Assembly: GCF_018304825.1 (NCBI RefSeq)
Contig: NZ_CP072648.1
Span: forward strand, 2,339,501-2,403,500
Direction: 5' to 3'
Length of the DNA: 64,000 nucleotides
DNA from: Chloracidobacterium validum
Lineage (GTDB): Bacteria > Acidobacteriota > Blastocatellia > Chloracidobacteriales > Chloracidobacteriaceae
Both the position numbers and the translations under genes were made by a program. The notes under the pieces are model-generated. The model saw only the letters and a list, made by a program, of their open reading frames with translations, did no database searches and had not been told where the DNA came from. Below are positions 26,040 to 34,562 of the stretch, in pieces; within the stretch, counting starts at the first letter, position 1; every line of letters begins with the position of its first letter.

Positions 26040-28241
26040 ATGACCATCGAGAAGTTTTTCAAAGCCACGTCCTACGCCTTGGTCGCCGGTGGGTTCTTGA
26101 CGCTGGCGCTCACCGGGCGGGTGGACACGGTGACGTTCATCCTCTACGCGCTGGCCCTGGTTGCAAGCTGGTTTGCCGACCGTCCCGGCTCAAAGCTGCA
26201 AATCAGTGAACGGGTCGCCAACTGGTGCGTCGTCGGCTACTTGCCCTTTGCCTATCTGGACTTTCGTTACCTCAGTGGCTCGTGGATTACGCCGCTCATT
26301 CACTTCGTTCTGTTTGTCTCCATCTTCAAGCTTTTCCAGGTCAAGCGCGACCGCGACTGGGTGTTTCTCTACTTGCTGGCGGTGTTTGAAATGCTGTTGG
26401 CGGCGGGTCTCACCATTGACGCCCTGTTTCTAGTTTTGCTGGCTGGCTTCACGCTCACCGGGCTGGCGGCGCTGCAAGCGTTTGAAGTCGTGCGGACCCG
26501 GCGCAACGCCCAACCGGTCATCCGTGCCGTGACGCTTTCCTACGACGGGCAACGCGCGCGAAAGGAAAGCCGTCCGGTGCGCTACCTCCTGGCGATGACC
26601 TTTGCCATGGCGGTATTGATTGGCGTTTTGAGCACACCGATGTTTTTCATCCTCCCGCGGTGGAACACTGGTCTTCTGGCGCAAAGCTTCAGTGAAGACA
26701 CGGCCATGACCGGCTTTTCCGACCTTTCGATTTCACTCGGTTCGGTCGGAAGCATCAAAACTGACGAGCGGACAGCCATGCGCGTTCGTGTGGATGGTCC
26801 ACTCTCGCCCGACCGGCATTGGCGCGGCATGGTCATGACGCAGTTTGATGGACGCGAGTGGACGCGGCCCGAAGCTCAACAGCGGATGGCCATTGGACAG
26901 CGAGCAGGTAAGTATGTTCTGGACGAGCGGCGTCCCGGGCCACTTACCACACAGGTTTTTTATGTGGAACCAATGACGACCGGCGCGTTGTTCCACAGTG
27001 GTGAACCGTGGTTTGCCTATAACATCCGTGGACTGGCACGCGATGCGGTGGGCACGTTTTATCGGGCAGAACGTGGAACGCGCCTGAGTTACACGGTTGA
27101 AACCAGTCTCAGTGAAGTTCCGGCTGCGCGCTTGCGCCAGGACCCGCTCCAGTACGACGCGCGAACCCGGGAAACATTCCTGCAACTGCCACCGGCCTTT
27201 GACACACGGATTACGCAATTGGCGCGCGAAGTGGCAACCGCGGCAACCAATGGCTACGACCAGGCACGCGCCATCGAGGCCTATCTCAAGACCCGCTATG
27301 TTTACACGCTCGATCTCCAACGCGGGAGCGAGCCAGACCCGATTGTGGATTTTCTGTTTGAAACCCGCCGTGGTCACTGCGAGTACTTTGCCTCGGCCAT
27401 GGCGCTGATGTGTCGCTCGCTCGGACTGGCAACGCGGCTGGCCGGCGGCTACCACTTGGGTGAATACAACCATGTCAACCAAACCTATATCGTCCGACAG
27501 GCAGACGCCCACGCCTGGGTTGAAGTGTATTTCCCCCAAACTGGAACCTGGGTGGAGTTTGATCCCACGCCATCTGTAGCCGGGGCACGCGCCAACACGG
27601 CCGATTGGTTGGCCGCCACGCGGCGATACATCGAAGCATTGCGGATGTTCTACATTGATTATGTTGTCGCCTACGATGCGCAGCGCCAGCGCGCGCTGGC
27701 GCGGGATGCCGGAAGCGCCACAGCACAGTATCAGACAGCCGTCCAAAAGTACGTTGACGGCTATCGTCGGTACTTTGCGAACTGGTTAATCGTCTATTGT
27801 GGTGACTGGCTATACGACCTTAGATGGTATTACGACTTGAAGGGCAAAATCATCCTCGGACTCGTCGTAACCGGGACTGGGTTGCTGTTGCTTGGGGGCT
27901 ACTTGCTCTGGCGGCGTCTTCGCCAGGCACCGCGCCTGCTCTTCGAGCGCTGGTGGCTAGGGTGGCTCGTTCCATTGATGCGCTGGCGACTTCGGCACGA
28001 TGAACGCCAGTCGGCCGTGCTTTTTTACGACGAGATGGCAGCCTTACTTCGGCGGGCGGGCTATCGCCGCGCGGCCCACCAGACGCCACTTGAATTTGCC
28101 CACGCCATCGGCTTTCACGAGGCACTGGTCATCACCCAAGCCTACAATCAGGCTCGTTATGGACCATCCCTAGCAGTTGACATGGCGCAGGTTGACGGTG
28201 CGTTGCGGACCTTGCGGCAACGGCTTCGGCGGCAACGCTAA
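26040..28241 (+). CDS. TgpA-type membrane transglutaminase-like protein
   Basis: A 733-residue inner-membrane protein: an N-terminal block of about six transmembrane helices (DUF3488 type, residues 10-205), a periplasmic transglutaminase-like domain, one more helix near 605-625 and a cytoplasmic tail (DUF4129-like). The triad is visible as Cys447 ('RRGHCEYFASAM'), His491 ('ADAHAWVEVYF') and Asp508 ('WVEFDPT'). Pseudomonas TgpA is essential for viability. The family often sits with MoxR and DUF58 genes, which are missing here. There is no obvious ribosome binding site. Confidence 0.92.
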   Translation: MTIEKFFKATSYALVAGGFLTLALTGRVDTVTFILYALALVASWFADRPGSKLQISERVANWCVVGYLPFAYLDFRYLSGSWITPLIHFVLFVSIFKLFQVKRDRDWVFLYLLAVFEMLLAAGLTIDALFLVLLAGFTLTGLAALQAFEVVRTRRNAQPVIRAVTLSYDGQRARKESRPVRYLLAMTFAMAVLIGVLSTPMFFILPRWNTGLLAQSFSEDTAMTGFSDLSISLGSVGSIKTDERTAMRVRVDGPLSPDRHWRGMVMTQFDGREWTRPEAQQRMAIGQRAGKYVLDERRPGPLTTQVFYVEPMTTGALFHSGEPWFAYNIRGLARDAVGTFYRAERGTRLSYTVETSLSEVPAARLRQDPLQYDARTRETFLQLPPAFDTRITQLAREVATAATNGYDQARAIEAYLKTRYVYTLDLQRGSEPDPIVDFLFETRRGHCEYFASAMALMCRSLGLATRLAGGYHLGEYNHVNQTYIVRQADAHAWVEVYFPQTGTWVEFDPTPSVAGARANTADWLAATRRYIEALRMFYIDYVVAYDAQRQRALARDAGSATAQYQTAVQKYVDGYRRYFANWLIVYCGDWLYDLRWYYDLKGKIILGLVVTGTGLLLLGGYLLWRRLRQAPRLLFERWWLGWLVPLMRWRLRHDERQSAVLFYDEMAALLRRAGYRRAAHQTPLEFAHAIGFHEALVITQAYNQARYGPSLAVDMAQVDGALRTLRQRLRRQR

Positions 28242-28259
28242 CGGCTCAGGGCTAACGGT

Positions 28260-30158
28260 TCAGGCAACCACCGCCGAACGCCTACCGCTCCCCAGATGCA
28301 GGCTCAGAATGGCCAGCGCCGCCGGCGTCACGCCGGGGATGCGCGCCGCCTGCCCCAACGTGGATGGACGAATCCGGGTAAACTTGTCAGCCATTTCCCG
28401 CGACAGCCCCGGTAGCCCGGCGAAGTCAAAGCCAGTTGGGATGGTAACATCGGCCGCCCGTGAAAGCTTCTTGGCCGTGGCTTCATGGTGACGCACATAG
28501 CCTGCATACTTCACGTCATTCACGGCAACGCTGAGTTCGGTGTCATCAAAGTCAGCCTGGCCAGCACGGCGGAGTGCCGCAGCCAAGTGCTCGGCGGTCA
28601 CTTCAGGACGCCGCGCCAAACTTGACAGGCGTTGCTTTTCCTTGATGACGATGCCGGTTTCAGCCGCGAAAGCGTCTGCCTCAACCGAGTCAGCCGGAAT
28701 CGCAACGGTATCGAGCAACATCCGGCAGGTAGCAATCCGCGCCTGCCGGGACTGGAAAGCGCGATAGTCGTCGTCACTCACCATCCCAATGGTGTGGCCA
28801 AGCGGTGTCAGGCGTTGGTCACTGTTGTCAATCCGCAGCAGGAGACGCACTTCCGAACGCGACGTAAACATCCGGTAGGGTTCATCCACACCCTGGGTGG
28901 TGAGGTCGTCCACCAGCACACCAATGTAACTCGTGGCTCGGTCGAGTGTGACGGGCGGCAGGCGCTTGGCCAACCGGGCGGCATTGATGCCGGCTATCAA
29001 GCCCTGACAACCGGCTTCCTCGTAACCGGTCGTGCCGTTGATCTGTCCGGCGTGAAACAATCCCTTCACGCGCTTGGTTTCAAGCGTTGGCTTGAGTTCG
29101 GTGGGGTCCACCATGTCGTACTCAATCGCGTAGCCCGGACGAATGAGTTGCGCCTGTTCAAGGCCTGGAATGGTGCGCACCATCCGCTCCTGTACGTCAA
29201 TCGGCAGGCTCGTTGAAATCCCGTTGACATAGACCTCGTGCGTGTCAAAGCCCTCTGGCTCAAGAAAAATCTGATGCCGGTTCTTGTCGGGAAACTTGAC
29301 GACTTTATCCTCGATGGATGGGCAGTAGCGCGGTCCTACGGACTGAATCTGGCCGCTGTACATCGGTGATTTGTCGAGGTTTTCACGAATCACGCGATGC
29401 GTTTCTTCGTTGGTGTAGGTGATGTAGCAGGACAGTTGCCGGCGCGTGATGGCTTTGGTGCCAAAAGAAAACGGCGTCGGGTCGGCATCGCCGGGCTGCT
29501 CTTCGCACTTCGACCAATCAATGGTCTTGGCATGGACGCGCGGCGGCGTTCCGGTTTTGAGCCGGCCCACGCGGAAGCCCAACCGACGAAAACTTTCCGC
29601 CAGAAGGATGGATGGCAGTTCTCCGGCGCGGCCGGCCTGGTAGGTGCGCTGACCGATGTGAATGAGGCCGTTGAGGAACGTCCCGGTACAGATCACGACG
29701 GCCGTCGCGCCGAGTCGGCGGCCGTCCCACATCTCGACGCCGAGGATGCGTTCCTGCTCAACCATCAAGTCAATGACTTCGCCCTGCCGCAAGTGCAGGT
29801 TTTCGACGGTTTCGAGAAAGCGCCGCATTTCCGTTCGATAGAGCGCACGGTCAGCCTGGGCGCGTGGTGACTGGACGGCCGGCCCGCGGCTCCGGTTGAG
29901 CAGCCGAAATTGAACGCCGGTTCGGTCAATCATCTTGCCCATCAACCCGCCGAGGGCATCCATCTCACGGACGAGGTGGCCCTTGGCAATACCGCCAATC
30001 GCCGGATTGCAGGACATTTGAGCAACGAGGTCGAGGTTGAGCGTAATGAGCGCCGTCCGGCAGCCCAGCTTTGCGGCCGCATAAGCGGCTTCACATCCTG
30101 CGTGACCCGCGCCAATCACGACCACATCGAAGACTTCGTTGAACTGATATTCACACAT
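28260..30158 (-). CDS. mnmG: tRNA uridine-34 carboxymethylaminomethyl synthesis enzyme MnmG
   Basis: FAD enzyme that with MnmE modifies U34 of several tRNAs. The 632-residue protein has the N-terminal dinucleotide fold '[21 protein letters not shown]', the GidA signature '[12 protein letters not shown]', '[21 protein letters not shown]' and a C-terminal helical domain ending '[10 protein letters not shown]'. The length is standard. Its stop converges on the transglutaminase gene 18 bases away, across a short imperfect repeat. mnmE is not in the window. Confidence 0.97.
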   Translation of the reverse strand: MCEYQFNEVFDVVVIGAGHAGCEAAYAAAKLGCRTALITLNLDLVAQMSCNPAIGGIAKGHLVREMDALGGLMGKMIDRTGVQFRLLNRSRGPAVQSPRAQADRALYRTEMRRFLETVENLHLRQGEVIDLMVEQERILGVEMWDGRRLGATAVVICTGTFLNGLIHIGQRTYQAGRAGELPSILLAESFRRLGFRVGRLKTGTPPRVHAKTIDWSKCEEQPGDADPTPFSFGTKAITRRQLSCYITYTNEETHRVIRENLDKSPMYSGQIQSVGPRYCPSIEDKVVKFPDKNRHQIFLEPEGFDTHEVYVNGISTSLPIDVQERMVRTIPGLEQAQLIRPGYAIEYDMVDPTELKPTLETKRVKGLFHAGQINGTTGYEEAGCQGLIAGINAARLAKRLPPVTLDRATSYIGVLVDDLTTQGVDEPYRMFTSRSEVRLLLRIDNSDQRLTPLGHTIGMVSDDDYRAFQSRQARIATCRMLLDTVAIPADSVEADAFAAETGIVIKEKQRLSSLARRPEVTAEHLAAALRRAGQADFDDTELSVAVNDVKYAGYVRHHEATAKKLSRAADVTIPTGFDFAGLPGLSREMADKFTRIRPSTLGQAARIPGVTPAALAILSLHLGSGRRSAVVA

Positions 30159-30194
30159 GACTCACACAAACCTCGGTCAAGGCTCAAAACACGG

Positions 30195-30224
30195 AGTGTA
30201 CTGAGGGCGCGGGAGGAATGACAA
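30195..30224 (-). promoter_or_regulatory. Candidate promoter of mnmG
   Basis: Minus-strand TTGTCA (30224-30219), an 18-base spacer and TACACT (30200-30195) lie about 40 bases before the mnmG start codon. Hexamers match four to five of six bases; this is suggestive only. Confidence 0.3.
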
Positions 30225-30240
30225 CTAGGCTTCGTGGCGG

Positions 30241-31359
30241 CTAGGTCTCTCCGGGTGATAGTCCACGCCCTTGCAGGGTGCGCAGTGCCACCCGCGCGAG
30301 AAAGCGCACACGGCTGCGCCAGCGGTCATGGAGACTCGATTGATAGAGGTTCGATGCAACAAAGAAGCCGAGCTTCGCCCCAAAGGCCTGGCGCGGCCGG
30401 TTGTAGAGGGTCATTGCGCGGTCAAAAAGCCGCTGATTGACGCCGAGCCACCGGCGCTGTCCGGCGGTCAGGCTGGTCAACAGCGGTGTTTCCACCTCCA
30501 ACCGCTGCCGTAACAATTCACAGGCAAAAATGACGGATGTGGTCACCCGCCATTCCTGCGCGCGCCGCAGCAGTCCATCCCAATCAAAAGCGGGGTACTT
30601 GTGAAGCAACAGTTTCAGGTCGAACAGCCAAGCGAGCCGGGCAAAGCTGTGGGCGGCGGCGTGAACGCACAGAAACAGAAACTCGTCTTCCGGCGCGAGG
30701 ACGCTGACGACCTGCCCGTGTTGGGTCTGGTAGGGGATGGCGCGCGCGAGGAAGTCGTCCGCGCGCAGCGTCACCCCAAAACGACGAAACAAGTGAAAGT
30801 GCAGTTCCAACGGCGGCAACACGTTGTCAAGCGCGATGTTGTGGTCGCCGGCCAGGGCGCGGGCCACCGTGGTGGCGTCGGCTTGATACCCCAGGGACGC
30901 CAACGCCGCCAGTGCCGGCTGAACCTGTCCGTAGGGGATGAGCACATCCAGGTCGCTCGATGACCGCAGACCATCGCCGCCATACAGCCGCTCCCCCAGG
31001 ACAGGCCCCTTGAGGATTGCCGCCGGGATGTTCACGGCCGATAGCGTGTCAAAAACGCGATCCGTTTGCGCCGTGAGCTGGAGCGTCCAGGCTGCCTTGT
31101 GGGCTTGGATCAATCGAAAGCGAGTGAGCACGGCCTCTGGCAAGCCGACGCCAGCCCTGACCAGTCGGCGGAACAAATAGTCCTCCAACCCGTGATGGAG
31201 CGCGCTTTGCAGTAGCGCCGGCCAGTGCTCGACCACGCTTGCCCGCTCCGCCAGCATCGTTTCTTGTTCTGGCAGACAGGCAATTAGGTACTCCAGCCAG
31301 CGTTCGGCGGCTACACCGTTGTCGCGGTGCGGCATGAGGTCGGGATAGCGCGTCGGCAT
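30241..31359 (-). CDS. Nucleotidyltransferase-family protein of RiPP-like operon
   Basis: A 372-residue protein of the uncharacterised nucleotidyltransferase family (PF14907 type). The diagnostic region is 'AAILKGPVLGERLYGGDGLR' followed by 'SSSDLDVLI', giving the G-S-x-D-x-D-like metal-binding site (here S-S-D-L-D). The rest is helical. Members often accompany PqqD-like and HprK-like proteins in peptide or surface-polymer clusters. It is the last gene of the operon, 32 bases after the PqqD-like gene. A role in nucleotidylating a peptide or partner is only a guess. Confidence 0.82.
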   Translation of the reverse strand: MPTRYPDLMPHRDNGVAAERWLEYLIACLPEQETMLAERASVVEHWPALLQSALHHGLEDYLFRRLVRAGVGLPEAVLTRFRLIQAHKAAWTLQLTAQTDRVFDTLSAVNIPAAILKGPVLGERLYGGDGLRSSSDLDVLIPYGQVQPALAALASLGYQADATTVARALAGDHNIALDNVLPPLELHFHLFRRFGVTLRADDFLARAIPYQTQHGQVVSVLAPEDEFLFLCVHAAAHSFARLAWLFDLKLLLHKYPAFDWDGLLRRAQEWRVTTSVIFACELLRQRLEVETPLLTSLTAGQRRWLGVNQRLFDRAMTLYNRPRQAFGAKLGFFVASNLYQSSLHDRWRSRVRFLARVALRTLQGRGLSPGET

Positions 31360-31391
31360 TGTTTTTCAGCGCGTTCGTGGACGCGCGGCTT

Positions 31392-31670
31392 TCACGCAGA
31401 ATTGGCTTGATCCGGCTCGATGAGCGCGGCCTTCTCGAGCTGTTCGAGCATCCGCCGGGTGCTTGCAGCCAGATGGGTCTCGTCGGCGTCGTATTCGGCT
31501 GCCAGGGCCGCCACGATGTCAGTTTCGGGTTTGCCTTGTGAGAGGTGCTTCCAAATTGCCGCGCCGGTGCTGTTGAGCGTGAAGTAGCGTTTCGTGTCAA
31601 GGTGCAGCAGCACGATGGCATCTTCAACTTCAGTCGAAACAACGGATGGATGCGGGCGAAAGGTTGTCAT
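31392..31670 (-). CDS. PqqD-like RiPP recognition protein
   Basis: A 92-residue PqqD-family winged-helix protein ('AIVLLHLDTKRYFTLNSTGA', 'AIWKHLSQGK', 'EYDADETHLAASTRRMLEQL'). Such domains bind the leader of a precursor peptide and present it to modifying enzymes. The ATG overlaps the radical SAM stop as ATGA, so the two proteins are translationally coupled and probably work as a pair. The family position and the adjacent precursor gene fit an RRE for the 51-residue peptide. Confidence 0.9.
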   Translation of the reverse strand: MTTFRPHPSVVSTEVEDAIVLLHLDTKRYFTLNSTGAAIWKHLSQGKPETDIVAALAAEYDADETHLAASTRRMLEQLEKAALIEPDQANSA

Positions 31671-32713
31671 GGCTGTACACTCATAGCAACCGACTTTGAT
31701 ACCGTCGTTGTTGCGCGCCCAAGCTGCACTAACCCTGGTATCTGCCAGGCTGCTTTGTCAAACGTCGTCACACAGAAGTGGCATGGGAATTCGGCGTCTG
31801 GATGCCCAGCGGCAAGCGCCGCATTCCGTCGTTCGCGCTGGGCGACTGCCAGCCGGTGAACTTGTTCACATGCCTCCCGGAAGGAGGTGGTGCGCATATC
31901 CGCCACAATATCACCTTCGCCAACACTGTTACGGAAGTCTGACAGCGTACAGCACAGCGTAAGGCGTCCGCGACAATCGAGATTGACGGTTTCGCCGGAC
32001 AGTGACACGCAGGGCGTTCCTGGCTCTGGCGTCGAACTGCCGGCTGCAAACTGTACGGGCATGTTGAGGATGGCATTCACCGCCAAGGCCTCGCGCTCTG
32101 CCGCCCGCCGCTCACTTGGTGTCAGGGATAACGTTTGATCATATTCCTCGGACGTAGGCAACATATGCGCGAACTGGACGATGTCAGCGCCAAGCCTGGC
32201 CCCTAGAACAGCCATGGCTTCGATGCTGGACACGCTGCGTTTCGTGACCACCAAGTTGATGCCAAATGGGAAGCCATGGAGTCGGCACAAGGCCATGGCG
32301 GCCATGATTTTGCGGAACGATCCTTTACCACGCACGGCGTCGTGCAGGGCTTCGGTTGGCCCATCCATACTGAAGAAAATTCGGAAAAGCGCAGCCTTGG
32401 TCTCAACCAGGAATGGCGCAATTTTGGGAAAGTGCCAACCATTGGTCACAAACGAGTAGGAGAACCCAAGCTCCGCCGTGCGGTGAACGACATCCCGAAA
32501 GCGGGGATGAAGCGCGACCTCACCACCGGTGTACGTCACGGATGTCACGCCATAGCCACGCGCCTGCTCCAGAACAGCACTCAGCAGATCAAAATCCAAG
32601 TGCTGTGTCTCGGCAACCCGCAGGCAGTAGTCACAGTCGAGGTTGCACAGGTTGGTGAGTCCTATGGTCAAGCGTTTGACGGGGAAGCAAGCGGAGGCAG
32701 GTGGTTCAGGCAT
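31667..32713 (-). CDS. Radical SAM enzyme with SPASM-like C-terminus
   Basis: A 348-residue enzyme. The radical SAM cluster motif C-x3-C-x2-C is at residues 23-30 ('CNLDCDYC'), followed by 'TYTGGEVALHP' and a barrel. The C-terminus has further cysteines (about 235, 247, 254, 255, 311 and 314) in a 'C-V-S-L-S-G ... C-R-G-R-L-T-L-C-C' pattern typical of SPASM or twitch auxiliary clusters. Such enzymes modify peptide side chains or backbones. The start at 32713 overlaps the kinase stop by eight bases; a longer frame goes to 32824. It is probably the core-modifying enzyme. Confidence 0.9.
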   Translation of the reverse strand: MPEPPASACFPVKRLTIGLTNLCNLDCDYCLRVAETQHLDFDLLSAVLEQARGYGVTSVTYTGGEVALHPRFRDVVHRTAELGFSYSFVTNGWHFPKIAPFLVETKAALFRIFFSMDGPTEALHDAVRGKGSFRKIMAAMALCRLHGFPFGINLVVTKRSVSSIEAMAVLGARLGADIVQFAHMLPTSEEYDQTLSLTPSERRAAEREALAVNAILNMPVQFAAGSSTPEPGTPCVSLSGETVNLDCRGRLTLCCTLSDFRNSVGEGDIVADMRTTSFREACEQVHRLAVAQRERRNAALAAGHPDAEFPCHFCVTTFDKAAWQIPGLVQLGRATTTVSKSVAMSVQP

Positions 32714-33710
32714 AGGTACGGTGAAGCTGTGTGAGTTCCTGGGCATCCAAGTAGGTCGCCAACTGTGACGGGCAGTGCAGCACATCGCGGCCCATAAGCA
32801 ACGTAAAGCTATAGCACGATTCAATCAGCTTGCGATATGTCGCCAAGTGAGCTTCCGCCGTATCCCGATCAAGCGCCAACCAAGGGGTACTCACCATCAA
32901 GCGGGCCAGCGCATCTGCCATTGGAAGGGGCTGAAGCTGGGTCTCTTCGGCATCCCGAAGTTGACAAAAAAACAGGAAATCTGGCTGTGCCACCGGTTCA
33001 TGGCGACCGGACCAAATGGCGGCCGGGTCCACAATCCACTTCTCAACGTGCTGCAAGCGACGTTCGGCGTGCGGCTGCAAATGGGGGAACCGACGCAGTC
33101 CATCCGTTGTCACCGAGAACAGTGCCCGCCCGGCCCGGACATATAGCGCAGACACGGCACCATCCACAGCCGCCTGATTCGAGAACACTTGCCGTACCAG
33201 TAGGGCGTCGTCAGAAACATAGTCCCAACCGGCTTCCAGTAAACCCAGAACGGCGCTGGTCTTCCCGCTTCCCGAAGCGCCCACGAAAATATAACCGCGC
33301 CCGGTGTGAACGCATGCGCCGCCATGCAGTTCAAACCACCCCAGCCGTCGGAGCAAAAACAATAAAATGAGTCGTAGGAAAGCGTAACAATCGTACGACG
33401 CCAGCGCATCACCAGACGGGGCAAGCGCAATTGGTGTCACCAGTCGCCGGGCAGTGTCAATCACGACTTGCCAGGCGCCGTAAGTGAATGTCAGACAGGA
33501 ATTCTGACGGTGAACGGTCAGCCCCTTCCAAGCCAACCACGGCCCGGCTTTTTCGTGGGACGGGAAATTTGGTCTGTCGTCTGTCAGAATAATATCTGCA
33601 GCTTCCGGGGCGACCTCAGGTAAGCCAAGGTAACGGCAGGTTTCAATGACGAGGCTGAGTTGACGAGCAGATTGTCCAGCAACCCCAAAGGAAAGACTTG
33701 CGCTCGACAC
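32706..33710 (-). CDS. HprK-related kinase of RiPP-like operon
   Basis: A 334-residue protein related to HPr(Ser) kinase. The P-loop is 'GASGSGKTS' at residues 144-152, preceded by 'ELHGGACVH', and an Asp pair lies at 'YVSDDALLV'. It lacks the N-terminal HprK domain and no HPr gene is present. HprK-like kinases recur in lasso-peptide and PqqD-containing clusters, where some phosphorylate a serine of the peptide; the function here is unproven. The start is a GTG at 33710. It lies 81 bases downstream of the precursor, beyond a hairpin. Confidence 0.82.
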   Translation of the reverse strand: MSSASLSFGVAGQSARQLSLVIETCRYLGLPEVAPEAADIILTDDRPNFPSHEKAGPWLAWKGLTVHRQNSCLTFTYGAWQVVIDTARRLVTPIALAPSGDALASYDCYAFLRLILLFLLRRLGWFELHGGACVHTGRGYIFVGASGSGKTSAVLGLLEAGWDYVSDDALLVRQVFSNQAAVDGAVSALYVRAGRALFSVTTDGLRRFPHLQPHAERRLQHVEKWIVDPAAIWSGRHEPVAQPDFLFFCQLRDAEETQLQPLPMADALARLMVSTPWLALDRDTAEAHLATYRKLIESCYSFTLLMGRDVLHCPSQLATYLDAQELTQLHRTYA

Positions 33711-33733
33711 TCTTCAGCCCCCGAACAAGAAAT

Positions 33734-33769
33734 GGGCTGGCTGCATCAGGCAGTAGCCACAGCCAGCCC
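33734..33769 (-). terminator. Attenuator-like hairpin just after the precursor gene
   Basis: A perfect 10-bp inverted repeat (GGGCTGGCTG / CAGCCAGCCC) with a 16-base loop starts 22 bases after the precursor stop. On the minus strand it is followed by ATTTCTTGTT. A leaky terminator here would keep precursor mRNA more abundant than the enzyme genes behind it, as in many RiPP operons. Confidence 0.6.
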
Positions 33770-33791
33770 AAATTCAAGACTGAAAACCAAT

Positions 33792-33947
33792 TTACGGCGC
33801 GATAAAACTTGCGGTGAAGGCTTCCAGCACACGCAATCCCTGGATTTGCTTCTCCAGGTGGTCGAATTCCCTAAGTTCTGGTTCAATAAAGACTTTCTTT
33901 GCCGGTGCGGCATCCGCCGCGATCACGTTGGTTTCAAGCGTATTCAT
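33792..33947 (-). CDS. Candidate RiPP precursor peptide, 51 residues
   Basis: The gene has a strong ribosome binding site (TTAGGAG, about seven bases before the ATG) and lies 35 bases after the B2 peptidase stop. The leader contains KKVFIEPELREF: F20-x-x-P23-x-L25 matches the lasso leader motif Y-x-x-P-x-L bound by PqqD-like B1 proteins. Counting as in lasso precursors, the position ten after L25 (usually Thr) is I35 and the core would start at G37: GLRVLEAFTASFIAP. The core has no Cys and its only acid is E6, not at lasso positions 7-9. The modification is unknown. Confidence 0.78.
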   Translation of the reverse strand: MNTLETNVIAADAAPAKKVFIEPELREFDHLEKQIQGLRVLEAFTASFIAP

Positions 33948-33982
33948 GACAAGTCTCCTAAAAGCGTTTTAGTGGTTATAAG

Positions 33983-34381
33983 CTAGGATGCCGTTGGCAT
34001 CCGGTGACGTAGCAGCACGTGGAAGCAACCGATGGGATTCGCCATTTCAAGCAATGGCTGCCCATTTGTCTCAATCCAACAGTGAAGGGCCGGACGACCA
34101 ACGTCATCCAGTGACCCAGCCCCCAACACAAACGCAACGCCCGCCTGCCGCTGGCAACGTAACATTGCGTAAATTACCAACGAGCGAAGCAAACATTCGC
34201 CTACTCCAAAACGCGGCAAGCGATGCACCACTGCTCGCGCCGTCTGAGCAAGTGCTTCTGGAGTTAGTGCCGTTAGACCACGCTCGGGCAGGTTATCCAA
34301 ACGCGCCAGGATGTTTGGCAACGTTCCCCACCGAATTTGCGGCCACAACCAACAAGCCCACAGAAGACACCTGACGACCAC
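33983..34381 (-). CDS. Lasso-type B2 leader peptidase (transglutaminase-like)
   Basis: A protein of about 132 residues. After a hydrophobic N-terminus come 'LPRFGVGECLLRSLVIYAML', with the catalytic Cys, and 'ALHCWIETNG', with the catalytic His. This is the pattern of transglutaminase-like B2 proteins that cut the leader off lasso-type precursors. The C-terminus carries the extra 'EMANPIGCFHVLLRH'. There is no ATG in frame after the upstream gene. I use the GTG at 34381; GTG 34510 or TTG 34477 are possible and would fill most of the 181-base gap. Confidence 0.75.
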   Translation of the reverse strand: MVVRCLLWACWLWPQIRWGTLPNILARLDNLPERGLTALTPEALAQTARAVVHRLPRFGVGECLLRSLVIYAMLRCQRQAGVAFVLGAGSLDDVGRPALHCWIETNGQPLLEMANPIGCFHVLLRHRMPTAS

Positions 34382-34562
34382 CCCGGGATGATGGCGACGC
34401 CAAGCTATGTGCCGAACCTGGCCAAGGTGGGAATCCAAACTACAGCAAGAACGTATCCACGAAGCAAAGTTGCTCAAGCTAACAACGACATTATGAGAAT
34501 TAGTCGCCACTGTGCAAGTTGTTTTTCTGGCGTTGGCACATTTAGGCCCGGCACTGCCGAAC

